Assembly: GCF_019655335.1 (NCBI RefSeq)
Contig: NZ_BPFD01000010.1
Coordinates: forward strand, 1-64,000
DNA from: Shewanella hafniensis
GTDB taxonomy: Bacteria > Pseudomonadota > Gammaproteobacteria > Enterobacterales > Shewanellaceae
Direction: 5' to 3'
Length of the DNA: 64,000 nt
The notes below the pieces were generated by a model. That model was not told the DNA's origin and searched no databases. It saw nothing but the letters and a program-made list of their open reading frames with translations. The position numbers and the translations under genes are program-made. Positions 29,635 to 38,962 of this stretch are shown in pieces. Position 1 is the first letter of the stretch, and each line of letters starts with the position of its first letter.

Positions 29635-30417
29635 ATGGCAACACATTCTGTTAAATTCATGGCTGGTATCCTCTGCGCTCTCGGTATCAATGGTATTAGT
29701 GGCAGTGCACTCGCTAATGAAAGTATCGAAAGCATTTCAAACACAGTATTACCCAGTCAATCTAGTGAAGCCTTAGCTGTGACACTAGATTTAGGGTGGG
29801 ACAGTCAATACATCTCACAGGGTCGCAATAACTTGCAAGATGGCGGTATCTATTGGCTGAATACAGCAGTGCAATTCGGTAACCTTACTACCTACGCCTT
29901 AGTCGGCCGTGGTGATAGCCAAGCCTATACAGAGTGGAATATCGGCCTCGAATATGGGTTCAATATCGCCGAGAACCTAGAAGCAAATCTGGGATATCAG
30001 CGCATTGAAGGCTACAGCATTAGCCGTTGCCAAGATAACGAGCTATTTGCCGAACTCGCTTACACCGCAGAAGCTTGGCTAATACCATCGATGAGTTACG
30101 TCTATTCAACCGAAGCTGCGGGTTACTTTGTTGAAGTGAGTTTGCACAGTTATTGGAATGTCACAGAGCAACTCAGCCTCACACCATACATCACTCAAGG
30201 CTTTGATTTTAAATACCGAACAGAAGAACATGATGGTCGCAATAACCTACAGTTTGGCCTAGAAGCCAATTATCAGTTGTCATCCTACATGAATGTTAGC
30301 GGCCACATTAGCCACAGCATTGCCCAAGGTGATATTGAGCAAGAAGCGACGGCAAATGGCGATATAAGCTCGCAAGATGAGACCTATGCCGGTATCCACT
30401 TTGCGATGACGTTTTAA
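29635..30417 (+). CDS. putative outer-membrane beta-barrel protein
   Basis: 260 residues. A signal peptide (cleavage about SALAN) is followed by strands with repeated aromatic and Gly residues (LDLGWDSQYISQGRNNLQDG, YTEWNIGLEYGFNIAENLEA) and a C-terminal Phe (GIHFAMTF). The SQYISQGRNN start recalls the SDYVFRG opening of the TorF-like protein at 24111, so the two may be distantly related. Its function is unknown. It is a single gene with its own upstream region. Confidence 0.75.
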   Translation: MATHSVKFMAGILCALGINGISGSALANESIESISNTVLPSQSSEALAVTLDLGWDSQYISQGRNNLQDGGIYWLNTAVQFGNLTTYALVGRGDSQAYTEWNIGLEYGFNIAENLEANLGYQRIEGYSISRCQDNELFAELAYTAEAWLIPSMSYVYSTEAAGYFVEVSLHSYWNVTEQLSLTPYITQGFDFKYRTEEHDGRNNLQFGLEANYQLSSYMNVSGHISHSIAQGDIEQEATANGDISSQDETYAGIHFAMTF

Positions 30418-30556
30418 CACCTTATTTCTCGCGCCGTAATGCAACCCTGCTCAATCAATTTATCCGCTACATTTGGCAAAATAACGCTCGCTAACTACAC
30501 TCAAAATGTCGACGGAACGACTCACCATTCATATCGATTTTGCCGAGGAACAAGGA

Positions 30557-31108
30557 ATGTTAGCCCAGTACTGCTACCTTATTCGCACCACAGTTATTGC
30601 CTTGCTTCTGCTTTTTACCCCAATAATGAGCTCGGCTGACACACGGCAACGGCTTGAGCCTGAACCGAGTCTAGAATCCTTATCCCAATCGACACAAACC
30701 GCGCCTTTGCCCCTAGGTACCTTGCTCGATAGTGAGGGCAAGCCGATTACAGTGCCTAACCAAGTGCAAAGCAGTTTCGAGTATGCAGCTCCCACTCTCA
30801 CGCCGACTGAGCCACCCAAAGCCACTAAATCAACGAAAGACACGCAATCGACCAAAGCCACTAAGAGTAAAAAACTCACCCGCAAGCAACAACTTGCCAG
30901 CCGTGAACACGTAGCCAATGACCCCAACTGCCGCTGGCTCGATAAACGTATGGATCAGTTAGAAGCACAACTCGGCGGCAAACAAGATAATGCTGCAGCC
31001 CATCAAGCCGACGAACTCAGCGCCCGCCAAAAGGAATGGCAATGTTTGAAATGTGGTGCAGAAGGCCCTGCTCAAAACGATCACTCCAAGTGCCAATATC
31101 GCCGCTAG
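30557..31108 (+). CDS. exported hypothetical protein, Pro/Thr/Lys-rich
   Basis: 183 residues from ATG 30557, chosen because GAGGA lies 7 bases upstream and a signal peptide then starts at once (YLIRTTVIALLLLFTPIMSS); the ORF also opens at ATG 30506 without a ribosome site. A low-complexity Thr/Lys linker (about residues 80-115 of this form) precedes a C-terminal region with four Cys: CRWL, CLKCG and a final C. The CxxC could bind metal or form disulfides. No family recognised. Confidence 0.65.
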   Translation: MLAQYCYLIRTTVIALLLLFTPIMSSADTRQRLEPEPSLESLSQSTQTAPLPLGTLLDSEGKPITVPNQVQSSFEYAAPTLTPTEPPKATKSTKDTQSTKATKSKKLTRKQQLASREHVANDPNCRWLDKRMDQLEAQLGGKQDNAAAHQADELSARQKEWQCLKCGAEGPAQNDHSKCQYRR

Positions 31109-31276
31109 ATAACCACGCGATGCTCAGTTAGGCTCAGTGTAAAGCTCGGGATCTTTTTCAGTCAAAGTACGGTCTTATACGTTAGTCATGCAATGGGCTG
31201 GTCTGTTATCGCAAACACCCCTACAATGACCTTCTGCTGTAAAGCATCTCATCCTTGAAGTAAGACGGAGAAACTC

Positions 31277-32632
31277 ATGGCTCAACATTTTGACTATATC
31301 TGCCTAGGCGCAGGCAGCGGCGGTATCGCCTCAGCAAACCGAGCGGCAATGCGTGGTGCTAAGGTTCTACTCATCGAAGCCAAACACGTAGGTGGCACCT
31401 GTGTAAACGTAGGTTGTGTGCCGAAAAAAGTCATGTGGTATGGCGCCCATGTTGCCGAAGCGATGAACCTTTACGCCAAAGATTATGGTTTCGACGTCAC
31501 TGTTAATAAATTCGATTGGAATACCTTGGTCGAAAACCGCGAAGCCTACATTGGCCGCATTCACGATGCCTATGGCCGTGGTTTTGCCAATAACAAAGTA
31601 ACGCTGTTAAATGGCTATGGCCGTTTTGTCGATGGCAACACCATCGAAGTGGACGGCGAACATTACACCGCCGATCACATCCTTATCGCCACTGGCGGCG
31701 CACCGACTATTCCGAACATTCCTGGCGCGCAATACGGTATCGACTCCGATGGTTTCTTCGCACTACGCGAGCAACCAAAGCGCGTAGCCGTTGTAGGTGC
31801 GGGCTATATCGCCGTTGAAGTCGCTGGCGTGTTACATGCTCTAGGCAGTGAAACTCACTTATTAGTGCGTAAACATGCACCGCTGCGTAACTTTGACCCC
31901 ATCTTAGTTGATGCACTCGTCGATGCCATGGCAACCGAAGGCCCAACATTGCACACCCATAGCGTGCCAAAAGCCGTGGTCAAAAATGCCGATGACAGCC
32001 TGACATTGAGTTTAGAAAACGGTGAAAGCATCACAGTCGATTGCCTGATTTGGGCGATTGGCCGTTCTCCTGCAACGGGCAATATCGGCTTAGAAAACAC
32101 CGAAGTGCAATTAGATAACAAGGGCTATGTCATCACTGACGAACAGCAAAATACCACTCACAAAGGGATTTACTGTGTCGGCGACATTATGGCGGGCGGC
32201 GTAGAGCTCACTCCTGTTGCGGTTAAAGCGGGCCGTTTGTTATCCGAGCGTTTATTTAACGGTATGACAGATGCCAAAATGGATTACAACCTGATCCCAA
32301 CCGTTGTATTCAGCCATCCACCAATCGGCACTATGGGCTTGACCGAACCAGAAGCCCGTACTCAATACGGCGACGATAACGTCAAAGTATATACCTCGAC
32401 GTTTACCTCAATGTATACCGCCGTCACGGCCCATCGCCAAGCCTGTAAGATGAAGTTAGTCTGCGCAGGCAAGGACGAAAAAGTCGTCGGTATTCATGGT
32501 ATTGGTTTTGGTATGGACGAAATCCTTCAAGGTTTTGGCGTCGCCATGAAAATGGGTGCAACTAAGGCCGATTTCGATGCGGTTGTTGCTATCCACCCAA
32601 CGGGCGCGGAAGAATTCGTTACCATGAGGTAG
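31277..32632 (+). CDS. gor: glutathione reductase (NADPH)
   Basis: 451 residues, the standard length. FAD-binding [14 protein letters not shown] is followed by the redox-active disulfide [13 protein letters not shown]. The NADPH domain [17 protein letters not shown] and the catalytic C-terminal HPTGAEE complete the enzyme. It reduces glutathione disulfide in the cytosol. An AGACGGAG ribosome site precedes ATG 31277. A hairpin follows at 32662. Confidence 0.98.
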   Translation: MAQHFDYICLGAGSGGIASANRAAMRGAKVLLIEAKHVGGTCVNVGCVPKKVMWYGAHVAEAMNLYAKDYGFDVTVNKFDWNTLVENREAYIGRIHDAYGRGFANNKVTLLNGYGRFVDGNTIEVDGEHYTADHILIATGGAPTIPNIPGAQYGIDSDGFFALREQPKRVAVVGAGYIAVEVAGVLHALGSETHLLVRKHAPLRNFDPILVDALVDAMATEGPTLHTHSVPKAVVKNADDSLTLSLENGESITVDCLIWAIGRSPATGNIGLENTEVQLDNKGYVITDEQQNTTHKGIYCVGDIMAGGVELTPVAVKAGRLLSERLFNGMTDAKMDYNLIPTVVFSHPPIGTMGLTEPEARTQYGDDNVKVYTSTFTSMYTAVTAHRQACKMKLVCAGKDEKVVGIHGIGFGMDEILQGFGVAMKMGATKADFDAVVAIHPTGAEEFVTMR

Positions 32633-32661
32633 AAGTGATTTTCGCTTTGATTTCATCATAT

Positions 32662-32689
32662 TTAGGGCCAGCTAATGCTGGCCCTAATT
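32662..32689. terminator. hairpin after gor
   Basis: TTAGGGCCAGC / GCTGGCCCTAA, loop TAAT, 11-bp perfect stem 30 bases past the gor stop. T run is short. Confidence 0.7.
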
Positions 32690-32801
32690 GATCACAGATA
32701 GCATAAAATCATTAACTCTCACGCGACTTTCCTATAATCTCGACTGAGTACTTTGCATTTTAAACACATAGCGCGGTTATCGCTGCGCCACTGTAATCGG
32801 G

Positions 32802-33014
32802 ATGAATAGCGTAATGCTTAAAGAACTCGCGTTCGATGGTTTGTTATTTAGTCCATTAATTATCTTTATCCCCTTAGCTTTTCTGCTTTCCTGTATCACT
32901 CGCTTGGTGCTCTATCAAACTGGGCTCTATCACAAGCTGTGGCGCGAAGCTTGGTTCGAAGTTGGGCTGTTTATCTGCTATCTGGCGTTGGTCATTTACT
33001 TGCTTGGGAGTTGA
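32802..33014 (+). CDS. DUF1656 small membrane protein (AaeX-like)
   Basis: 70 residues, two hydrophobic segments (about 14-34 and 48-68). LKELAFDGLLFSPLIIFIPL is typical of DUF1656/AaeX. The next gene starts immediately at its stop, and the HlyD-FUSC pair follows, the usual aae-type order. Exact role unknown. Confidence 0.88.
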   Translation: MNSVMLKELAFDGLLFSPLIIFIPLAFLLSCITRLVLYQTGLYHKLWREAWFEVGLFICYLALVIYLLGS

Positions 33015-33884
33015 TTGTTCATGGGAAAAATCTTTCGTATCAGCCTCACCCTCATTGTGGTCGCGGTTGCAGGTATCGCGGGACATTGGATATGGTCACA
33101 CTACCTTTATTCTCCTTGGACTCGCGACGGCCGAGTTCGCGCCGAAATCATTACCATAGCGCCAGATGTGTCCGGTTGGGTGAATCAACTGAATGTAAAA
33201 GACAATCAAATCGTCAGTAAGGGTGATGTGTTGTTCACTGTGGACGATACCCGCTACAAGGCCACGATTGCCGAATTGAATGCCAAAGCGGAAAGCCAAA
33301 AATTGGCATGGGAACTGGCAAAACATAAGTACAAACGCCGTATCGGTTTGACCAATGACAACTTGGTCAGCAAAGAAACCTTCGACGAAGCTTTTATCAA
33401 TACCGAACTGGCACGAACCAGTTATGAGCTCGCACAGGCGCAATTGAATACCGCCCAAATTGACTTAGCACGAACGCAAATTCACGCTCCCGAAAATGGC
33501 ACGCTGATCAATTTAAGTCTGCGCAATGGCAACTATGTCAGCAAAGGCAACTCGGTATTTTCGCTGGTCAAACAAGATTCTCTCTATATCACAGGCTATT
33601 TTGAAGAAACCAAAATCCCCTTGGTTCACATAGGTCAAAACGCCGATGTCAGCCTGATGAGTGGCGGCCATGTCTTGCATGGCAAAGTGACCAGCATAGG
33701 TAAAGCAATCGCCAATACTAATGTCACTACTAATGGACAGTTATTGCCGCAAATCGGCCAAACCTTTAATTGGGTGAGGTTGTCGCAGCGTATTCCGGTC
33801 GATATCCAGCTAGATAGCATTCCTAAGGACATAGAGCTGAGCGTCGGCATGACAGTTTCCATCCAGCTACAAACTGACAAATAG
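33015..33884 (+). CDS. HlyD-family efflux adaptor (AaeA-like)
   Basis: 289 residues with an N-terminal membrane anchor (about 5-25), a lipoyl-type domain (SPWTRDGRVRAEIITIAPDV, VNQLNVKDNQIVSKGDVLF), a helical hairpin and a second half-lipoyl domain (IHAPENGTLINLSLRNGNYV). These match AaeA/EmrA-type adaptors. With the DUF1656 gene before and the FUSC gene after, it forms an efflux pump likely for aromatic carboxylic acids. Confidence 0.92.
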   Translation: MFMGKIFRISLTLIVVAVAGIAGHWIWSHYLYSPWTRDGRVRAEIITIAPDVSGWVNQLNVKDNQIVSKGDVLFTVDDTRYKATIAELNAKAESQKLAWELAKHKYKRRIGLTNDNLVSKETFDEAFINTELARTSYELAQAQLNTAQIDLARTQIHAPENGTLINLSLRNGNYVSKGNSVFSLVKQDSLYITGYFEETKIPLVHIGQNADVSLMSGGHVLHGKVTSIGKAIANTNVTTNGQLLPQIGQTFNWVRLSQRIPVDIQLDSIPKDIELSVGMTVSIQLQTDK

Positions 33885-33889
33885 TCATT

Positions 33890-35962
33890 ATGACGCTGTT
33901 ACTGAAGAGTTTATTCTTTCCAGACCGACGAACCCTCATCTTCGCGATTAAAGGCGTGATCTCGATGGCGCTCGCCTTATATGTGGCCATGTTCTTAAAT
34001 CTAGAACGGCCATATTGGGCGCTGGTGTCGGCGGTATTCCTGCAAATCCGCCCCGAAAGCGGGCTCGTGATCGAAAAGGGCTTATGCCAAATCGGCGGCA
34101 CCTTAGTCGGTGCGCTCGCAGGGATTGCCATACTCAACGGGTTTACGCCCTATCCCGAACTCGCCTTAGGATTACTCGCCTGCTGGATAGGGCTAAATTC
34201 TGGGTTATCGGCCATGGTGCGCCAGCAAAACTTTGTCTATGCGTTTGCTATGGCGGGCATGACCGCCTGCTTGATAGTGCTCATTGTGATGGCGAGCCCG
34301 AGCACGGCCGATAGCGCAAAAATATTCGATGTGGCGCAGTCGAGGATCAGCGAGATTGTTGTTGGGGCGATATGCGCCGTCTTGGTCAGCTCGCTACTTT
34401 GGCCGACCAAGGTAAAACATAGTCTACAATTGCATGCTAAAAACACCATTAATCATACGCTTAACTATCTTGCATTAGAACTCGATTTACTAGGGGAACA
34501 TGCGAGTCGCCATGAACATATCGACACGATTATGGAGTCAGTATCGGCGCTGAGTGACGATTCCAGCGCAGTGATTTATGAAGGCCCCGAAGGACGCGGG
34601 CAGAGCCATGCGGCGAACTTTCTCTGCAATAAGACTCTTTCGCTATTGGCGGCAATCCAAATATTTGGCCGGCTGCAACGTAATCATTCCCATCTTGTTA
34701 GCGAACCACTCGCGAAATCCTTAGCCAATATGCGCAGTAGTTTTACCTTGATGGCGCAATCCAGTGATGACCAAGAATGCTACAAAATGGCACGCACCTT
34801 GAGGTATCAACTCCAGCAAAACCTGATGCAATACCGCGACCGCGCGCCGTTAGAGACGCGCTTACTCAAAGTCGCGATGGAATTAAGCGCCGATCTGATC
34901 ATGGTGCTCAAGAGCTACAACGTGCTGACCAGTCATTCTGCGGTACAGCTCAACGCGCCGCCGATGGAGTTTCACCGAGACCCATTAATAGGCGTTACCA
35001 CGGGCCTGCGCAGCATGGCGGTGTTTGTCATTGGGGCTTCACTGTGGATTGGCACAGGGTCGAGCGCGGTCCTCATGATGATCCTGCTGCCCGTGGTCTT
35101 TTCCATCATGATGGCGCGCCAGCCACTGCCGATGTTAACCACGATTTTGCGCCGCATTCTTGTCGGCATCACTATCGCTGGGCCCCTCACAGTGTTTTAC
35201 GCTTTACCTTTACTAGCACAGAGTAGCGGCGATTTTGAAATCCTAGTTTTAGTGCTCGCTGGGCCGTTTTTTATTGGCTTACTCGCCTTGGCGAATCGAC
35301 CGACCTTGCCCTATGGGCTCGGCATTTGCGTGCCGTTTGCTGTGTTAGTGCAGCCCAGCAACACCATTTCATTTGCGATAGAAAACACCGTCAGCAATGC
35401 CTTAGCGATTTTTGTTGGCGTTACTGTGCTGTATTGGTTGTTTAAATTGATTACCGAACCTAGCCAGCGGTTGATGCAATATCGTCTGCTGCAATCCATC
35501 CAAAAAGATCTGGTGCATATCGCGCAGCATGATGATCCTGAGCCTTGGTTTAACGCCCGCATGGGCGATCGACTGCTGCGGATCGCCAGTTATGAAAAAG
35601 GCTCGGGCAAGAGTTCGAGGGTATTTACCGATCTGGTGTTTACGGCACTTAATATAGGCCATGTGTCGATTCGGATGCGGCGCATGTTGCAGGGCATTTC
35701 AGATACGCACTTAAACTTAGGCTTAGAAAATGCACTCAACCTCTGGCAACACAATTTAGGTCAGGCATTTATCGCCTGCGCCCACGGACAAGTCGCAGAA
35801 GAGTTTAAAATCAGCAGCGAAGCCTTATTACAAGCGCTGGCCCAATGTCCGTTACCCAACGAACAATTCACTATGATTACTGGGATGTTTGAACGCATCA
35901 CTTTAACCTTCGAACGTACTGCCCACAGTATCGCCGAGCAGAAAAACACCTCAGAAAAATAG
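33890..35962 (+). CDS. FUSC-family inner-membrane efflux protein (AaeB-like)
   Basis: 690 residues. Two blocks of membrane helices (about 18-170 and 370-510) are separated by soluble domains, as in AaeB: LERPYWALVSAVFLQIRPES and VGALAGIAIL in the first, and TGLRSMAVFVIGASLWIGTG in the second. Together with the adaptor 5 bases upstream it should export hydroxylated aromatic acids. No divergent LysR regulator (AaeR) is present, so control differs from E. coli. Confidence 0.92.
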   Translation: MTLLLKSLFFPDRRTLIFAIKGVISMALALYVAMFLNLERPYWALVSAVFLQIRPESGLVIEKGLCQIGGTLVGALAGIAILNGFTPYPELALGLLACWIGLNSGLSAMVRQQNFVYAFAMAGMTACLIVLIVMASPSTADSAKIFDVAQSRISEIVVGAICAVLVSSLLWPTKVKHSLQLHAKNTINHTLNYLALELDLLGEHASRHEHIDTIMESVSALSDDSSAVIYEGPEGRGQSHAANFLCNKTLSLLAAIQIFGRLQRNHSHLVSEPLAKSLANMRSSFTLMAQSSDDQECYKMARTLRYQLQQNLMQYRDRAPLETRLLKVAMELSADLIMVLKSYNVLTSHSAVQLNAPPMEFHRDPLIGVTTGLRSMAVFVIGASLWIGTGSSAVLMMILLPVVFSIMMARQPLPMLTTILRRILVGITIAGPLTVFYALPLLAQSSGDFEILVLVLAGPFFIGLLALANRPTLPYGLGICVPFAVLVQPSNTISFAIENTVSNALAIFVGVTVLYWLFKLITEPSQRLMQYRLLQSIQKDLVHIAQHDDPEPWFNARMGDRLLRIASYEKGSGKSSRVFTDLVFTALNIGHVSIRMRRMLQGISDTHLNLGLENALNLWQHNLGQAFIACAHGQVAEEFKISSEALLQALAQCPLPNEQFTMITGMFERITLTFERTAHSIAEQKNTSEK

Positions 35963-36063
35963 TCAGTTCTCAAACTATTTCCCACCCCAAAAGCCACTCT
36001 TTTACTGCCACCAAAACCATTTAAATCCAATAGAAGCTTGATATTTGGCCGATAAAATGCCTT

Positions 36064-36089
36064 AATATAGTTAGATCACTAACTATATT
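36064..36089. promoter_or_regulatory. perfect 26-bp palindrome upstream of the putP operon
   Basis: AATATAGTTAG-ATCA-CTAACTATATT, 11-bp arms without mismatch, ending 36 bases before the small gene at 36126. Size and position suit a dimeric repressor operator. As RNA it could also form a hairpin, but no T run follows. Confidence 0.6.
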
Positions 36090-36125
36090 GGTGATATAAA
36101 TTCAATTATCAACCAAGGAGAAATT

Positions 36126-36302
36126 ATGTCAACGGAGACCCCAGCAGAGGAAAATCTCATCTCGCAGGCAGCAAGTTTTACCCGATTACACGCCAAGGAA
36201 ACAATGCAGTTTATGTGTTTATTTGCAATATTAAGCACCTATCTCTTTGTCATTTTGAAACCGAGTATTATTCAAAATAACAAAGCGTTAGGAGATAAAT
36301 AA
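36126..36302 (+). CDS. 58-aa single-pass membrane protein upstream of putP
   Basis: 58 codons from ATG 36126, preceded by an excellent AAGGAG 6 bases upstream, ending at TAA 36300-36302, three bases before putP. A polar N-terminus (residues 1-28) is followed by one hydrophobic helix (about 29-45, FMCLFAILSTYLFVIL) and a short basic tail. Ribosome site, palindromic operator upstream and tight coupling to putP support a real gene. It may be an accessory subunit of the transporter; no family recognised. Confidence 0.75.
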   Translation: MSTETPAEENLISQAASFTRLHAKETMQFMCLFAILSTYLFVILKPSIIQNNKALGDK

Positions 36303-36305
36303 TCC

Positions 36306-37802
36306 ATGAATTACCTCGCTTATATTTCCTTAGCTGTTTATTTTATTGCTATGCTCGCCATTGGTTTATTCGCTTACAAAAAATCCACCAGCGATGTGTC
36401 TGGCTATATTCTGGGTGGCCGCAAGGTAAGTCCACAGGTGACTGCACTTTCAGCGGGGGCGTCTGACATGAGTGGCTGGATGCTCATGGGGCTTCCCGGC
36501 GCTATGTTTTTGGTTGGCTTCGAAACCATTTACATCGCACTCGGACTATTGATTGGTGCTCTAATCAATTACTTAATCGTCGCACCTAAACTTAGGGTCT
36601 ATACCGAAGTGGCGGATAACGCCCTCACTATTCCAGAGTTTTTTGCTAAACGCTTTGGTAATGCCAATAGCAGTATACGTATTATTGCCGCGGCGATAAT
36701 TGTGATCTTCTTTACCTTGTATACCTCAGCGGGTTTAGTGGCTGGCGGTAAGTTATTTGAGTCGGCATTTGGCCTGAACTACGACTTAGGTTTAGTCGTC
36801 ACCCTCGCTGTTGTGGTTTCTTATACTTTATTGGGCGGTTTCTTGGCTGTGAGCCTCACTGACTTTGTTCAAGGCTGTATCATGTTTATCGCCTTAGTCT
36901 TAGTCCCTGTAGTTGCATATCAGGAATTTACCAGCGCCGACAAGATGATGAACTTTGCCTATCAGTCGATTCCACACTTCACCGATGCGATGCAAAACGT
37001 CACTATGTTAGGGCTTATCTCGAGCCTATCTTGGGGACTCGGTTACTTTGGCCAACCGCATATTATTGTGCGTTTTATGGCGATTCGTTCAGTCGCTGAC
37101 ATTAAAACCGCCAGACACATAGGTATGGGCTGGATGACAGTGACCATAATTGGTGCACTGGCAACGGGCCTTGTCGGTATCGCTTACGCCAATAAATTTG
37201 GTATGAAGCTAACAGACCCTGAAACCATCTTTATCGTGTTTTCTGAGTTGTTGTTCCATCCGATCATTAGTGGCTTCTTACTGGCCGCCATTCTGGCCGC
37301 GATCATGAGCACCATTTCATCGCAGCTATTAGTGTCATCAAGCTCGCTAACGGAAGATATCTATCGCGTGATGTCGAAGAAAGAATCTACCGAAAAAGAC
37401 ATGGTGAAAATGGGTCGCTTTGGCGTAGCAGGCGTGGCAATTGTCGCAAGTCTACTGGCGCTCGACCGCTCTAGCAGTGTGCTGTCACTGGTGAGTAATG
37501 CATGGGCAGGATTCGGAGCCGCCTTTGGTCCGTTAGTTTTATTTAGCTTGTATAAAGCTAACTTAACTCACAAAGCCGCAATTGCGGGCATTGTCTCTGG
37601 CGCAGCTACCGTTCTATTTTGGATTTATGCACCGGTATTGGCAGATGGAAAAGCCTTAACCACAGTGGTGTATGAAATGATCCCCGGCTTTGCCGTGAGC
37701 AGTGTGGTGATTTGGATAGTCTCGTTACTCGATACTGATCCCTGTGCCAAAACCACTAAATTATTCCATAAGGCTGGCCGTGTTTTAGCCGAAGACAGAT
37801 GA
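36306..37802 (+). CDS. putP: sodium/proline symporter
   Basis: 498 residues with about 13 helices of the SSS family: DVSGYILGGRKVSPQVTALS, AGASDMSGWMLMGLPGAMF, YTEVADNALTIPEFFAKRF, and the sodium-site region LAAILAAIMSTISSQLLVSS. These match PutP closely. It imports proline with sodium. Downstream are proB and proA, so uptake and synthesis of proline share a locus, which suggests osmotic or nitrogen control. Confidence 0.96.
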   Translation: MNYLAYISLAVYFIAMLAIGLFAYKKSTSDVSGYILGGRKVSPQVTALSAGASDMSGWMLMGLPGAMFLVGFETIYIALGLLIGALINYLIVAPKLRVYTEVADNALTIPEFFAKRFGNANSSIRIIAAAIIVIFFTLYTSAGLVAGGKLFESAFGLNYDLGLVVTLAVVVSYTLLGGFLAVSLTDFVQGCIMFIALVLVPVVAYQEFTSADKMMNFAYQSIPHFTDAMQNVTMLGLISSLSWGLGYFGQPHIIVRFMAIRSVADIKTARHIGMGWMTVTIIGALATGLVGIAYANKFGMKLTDPETIFIVFSELLFHPIISGFLLAAILAAIMSTISSQLLVSSSSLTEDIYRVMSKKESTEKDMVKMGRFGVAGVAIVASLLALDRSSSVLSLVSNAWAGFGAAFGPLVLFSLYKANLTHKAAIAGIVSGAATVLFWIYAPVLADGKALTTVVYEMIPGFAVSSVVIWIVSLLDTDPCAKTTKLFHKAGRVLAEDR

Positions 37803-37813
37803 GGCGCGCAGGT

Positions 37814-38914
37814 ATGACTGACTTACCCTGGAAACGCATTGTCGTTAAGGTAGGTAGTGCCCTGATTGCACCCCACAAACAAGGTTGCAGCAGCCACTAC
37901 TTACTCGGCATTGCCCAATTTATTACTTATTGTCGTGCCCAAGGGATCCAAGTTGTCTTGGTCTCTTCGGGCTCAGTCGCCGCGGGATGGCATCACTTTG
38001 GCGAGGTTGATAAACCTAGCGTCACAGTGAAGAAAGCCATGGCAGCAGCTGGTCAGGCCGATATGATGGCCACATGGAACAAGTTATTTGATTTCCCGAC
38101 CGCACAGCTACTGTTAACCCACGGTGATTTACGCAATCGAGATCGTTACATCAGTATTAAAGATACGATTTTCAGCCTACTCGAACATGGGCTACTGCCT
38201 ATCATCAACGAGAACGATGCCGTGACCGCCGACAAGCTCAAAGTTGGCGATAACGATAATCTCTCGGCCATGGTAGCCGCAGCGGCCGATGCCGATACCC
38301 TGATTATCTGTTCGGATGTGAATGGGCTTTACACACAAAACCCCCATGAAAATCCCGATGCACAGCTTATCAAGCAGGTGACCGAGATTAATGCCGAAAT
38401 CTACGCCATGGCAGGCGGCGCCAGCAGTGCCGTCGGCACTGGTGGTATGCGGACTAAGATACAAGCCGCCAAAAAGGCAATTTCCCACGGGATCGAAACC
38501 TTTATTATCAATGGTTTTGATGCTGACTCATTCAACCAATTGTTGAAGGGCCAAAACCCAGGAACCTTATTTACCCCCGATGAAAAGCCAATGCAAGATC
38601 ACTTGCACTGGATGACACATACCTCGCAGGCTCAGGGCGAAGTCATTGTTGAAAATGACTTTAATATCTCCCTCGATATCCATAGCGAGCAATTGACCAG
38701 CGACGATGTCGTTGCCATCAATGGGGACTTTTCTGCCGGTGACACCATTTTAGTACGCAAAGGTGATGGTACTAAATTGGCCAAGGCCAAATCCAATTAC
38801 AGCAGTTGTTTACTTAGCTTTATTACGGACCAAGACGATCGCGAGTTTGCCAGTGAATTTCAGCAAAAGACTGGACCGATCATTTCCGAGAAAAATATCG
38901 CCATTCTCGAATAA
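37814..38914 (+). CDS. proB: glutamate 5-kinase
   Basis: About 366 residues from ATG 37814, which has GAGG 9 bases upstream; ATG 37799 overlaps the putP stop and is the alternative. Kinase motifs: RIVVKVGSALI, VSSGSVAAGW, PIINENDAVTADKLKVGDND and GTGGMRTKIQAAKKA. A C-terminal PUA-like domain occupies about 275-360. It makes glutamyl-5-phosphate, first step of proline synthesis. It is divergent from the E. coli protein near the N-terminus. Confidence 0.95.
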   Translation: MTDLPWKRIVVKVGSALIAPHKQGCSSHYLLGIAQFITYCRAQGIQVVLVSSGSVAAGWHHFGEVDKPSVTVKKAMAAAGQADMMATWNKLFDFPTAQLLLTHGDLRNRDRYISIKDTIFSLLEHGLLPIINENDAVTADKLKVGDNDNLSAMVAAAADADTLIICSDVNGLYTQNPHENPDAQLIKQVTEINAEIYAMAGGASSAVGTGGMRTKIQAAKKAISHGIETFIINGFDADSFNQLLKGQNPGTLFTPDEKPMQDHLHWMTHTSQAQGEVIVENDFNISLDIHSEQLTSDDVVAINGDFSAGDTILVRKGDGTKLAKAKSNYSSCLLSFITDQDDREFASEFQQKTGPIISEKNIAILE

Positions 38915-38962
38915 GCATCAGCCGAATAAATATGAGTGAGTAAACATCTAAGCGGAGTAAAT

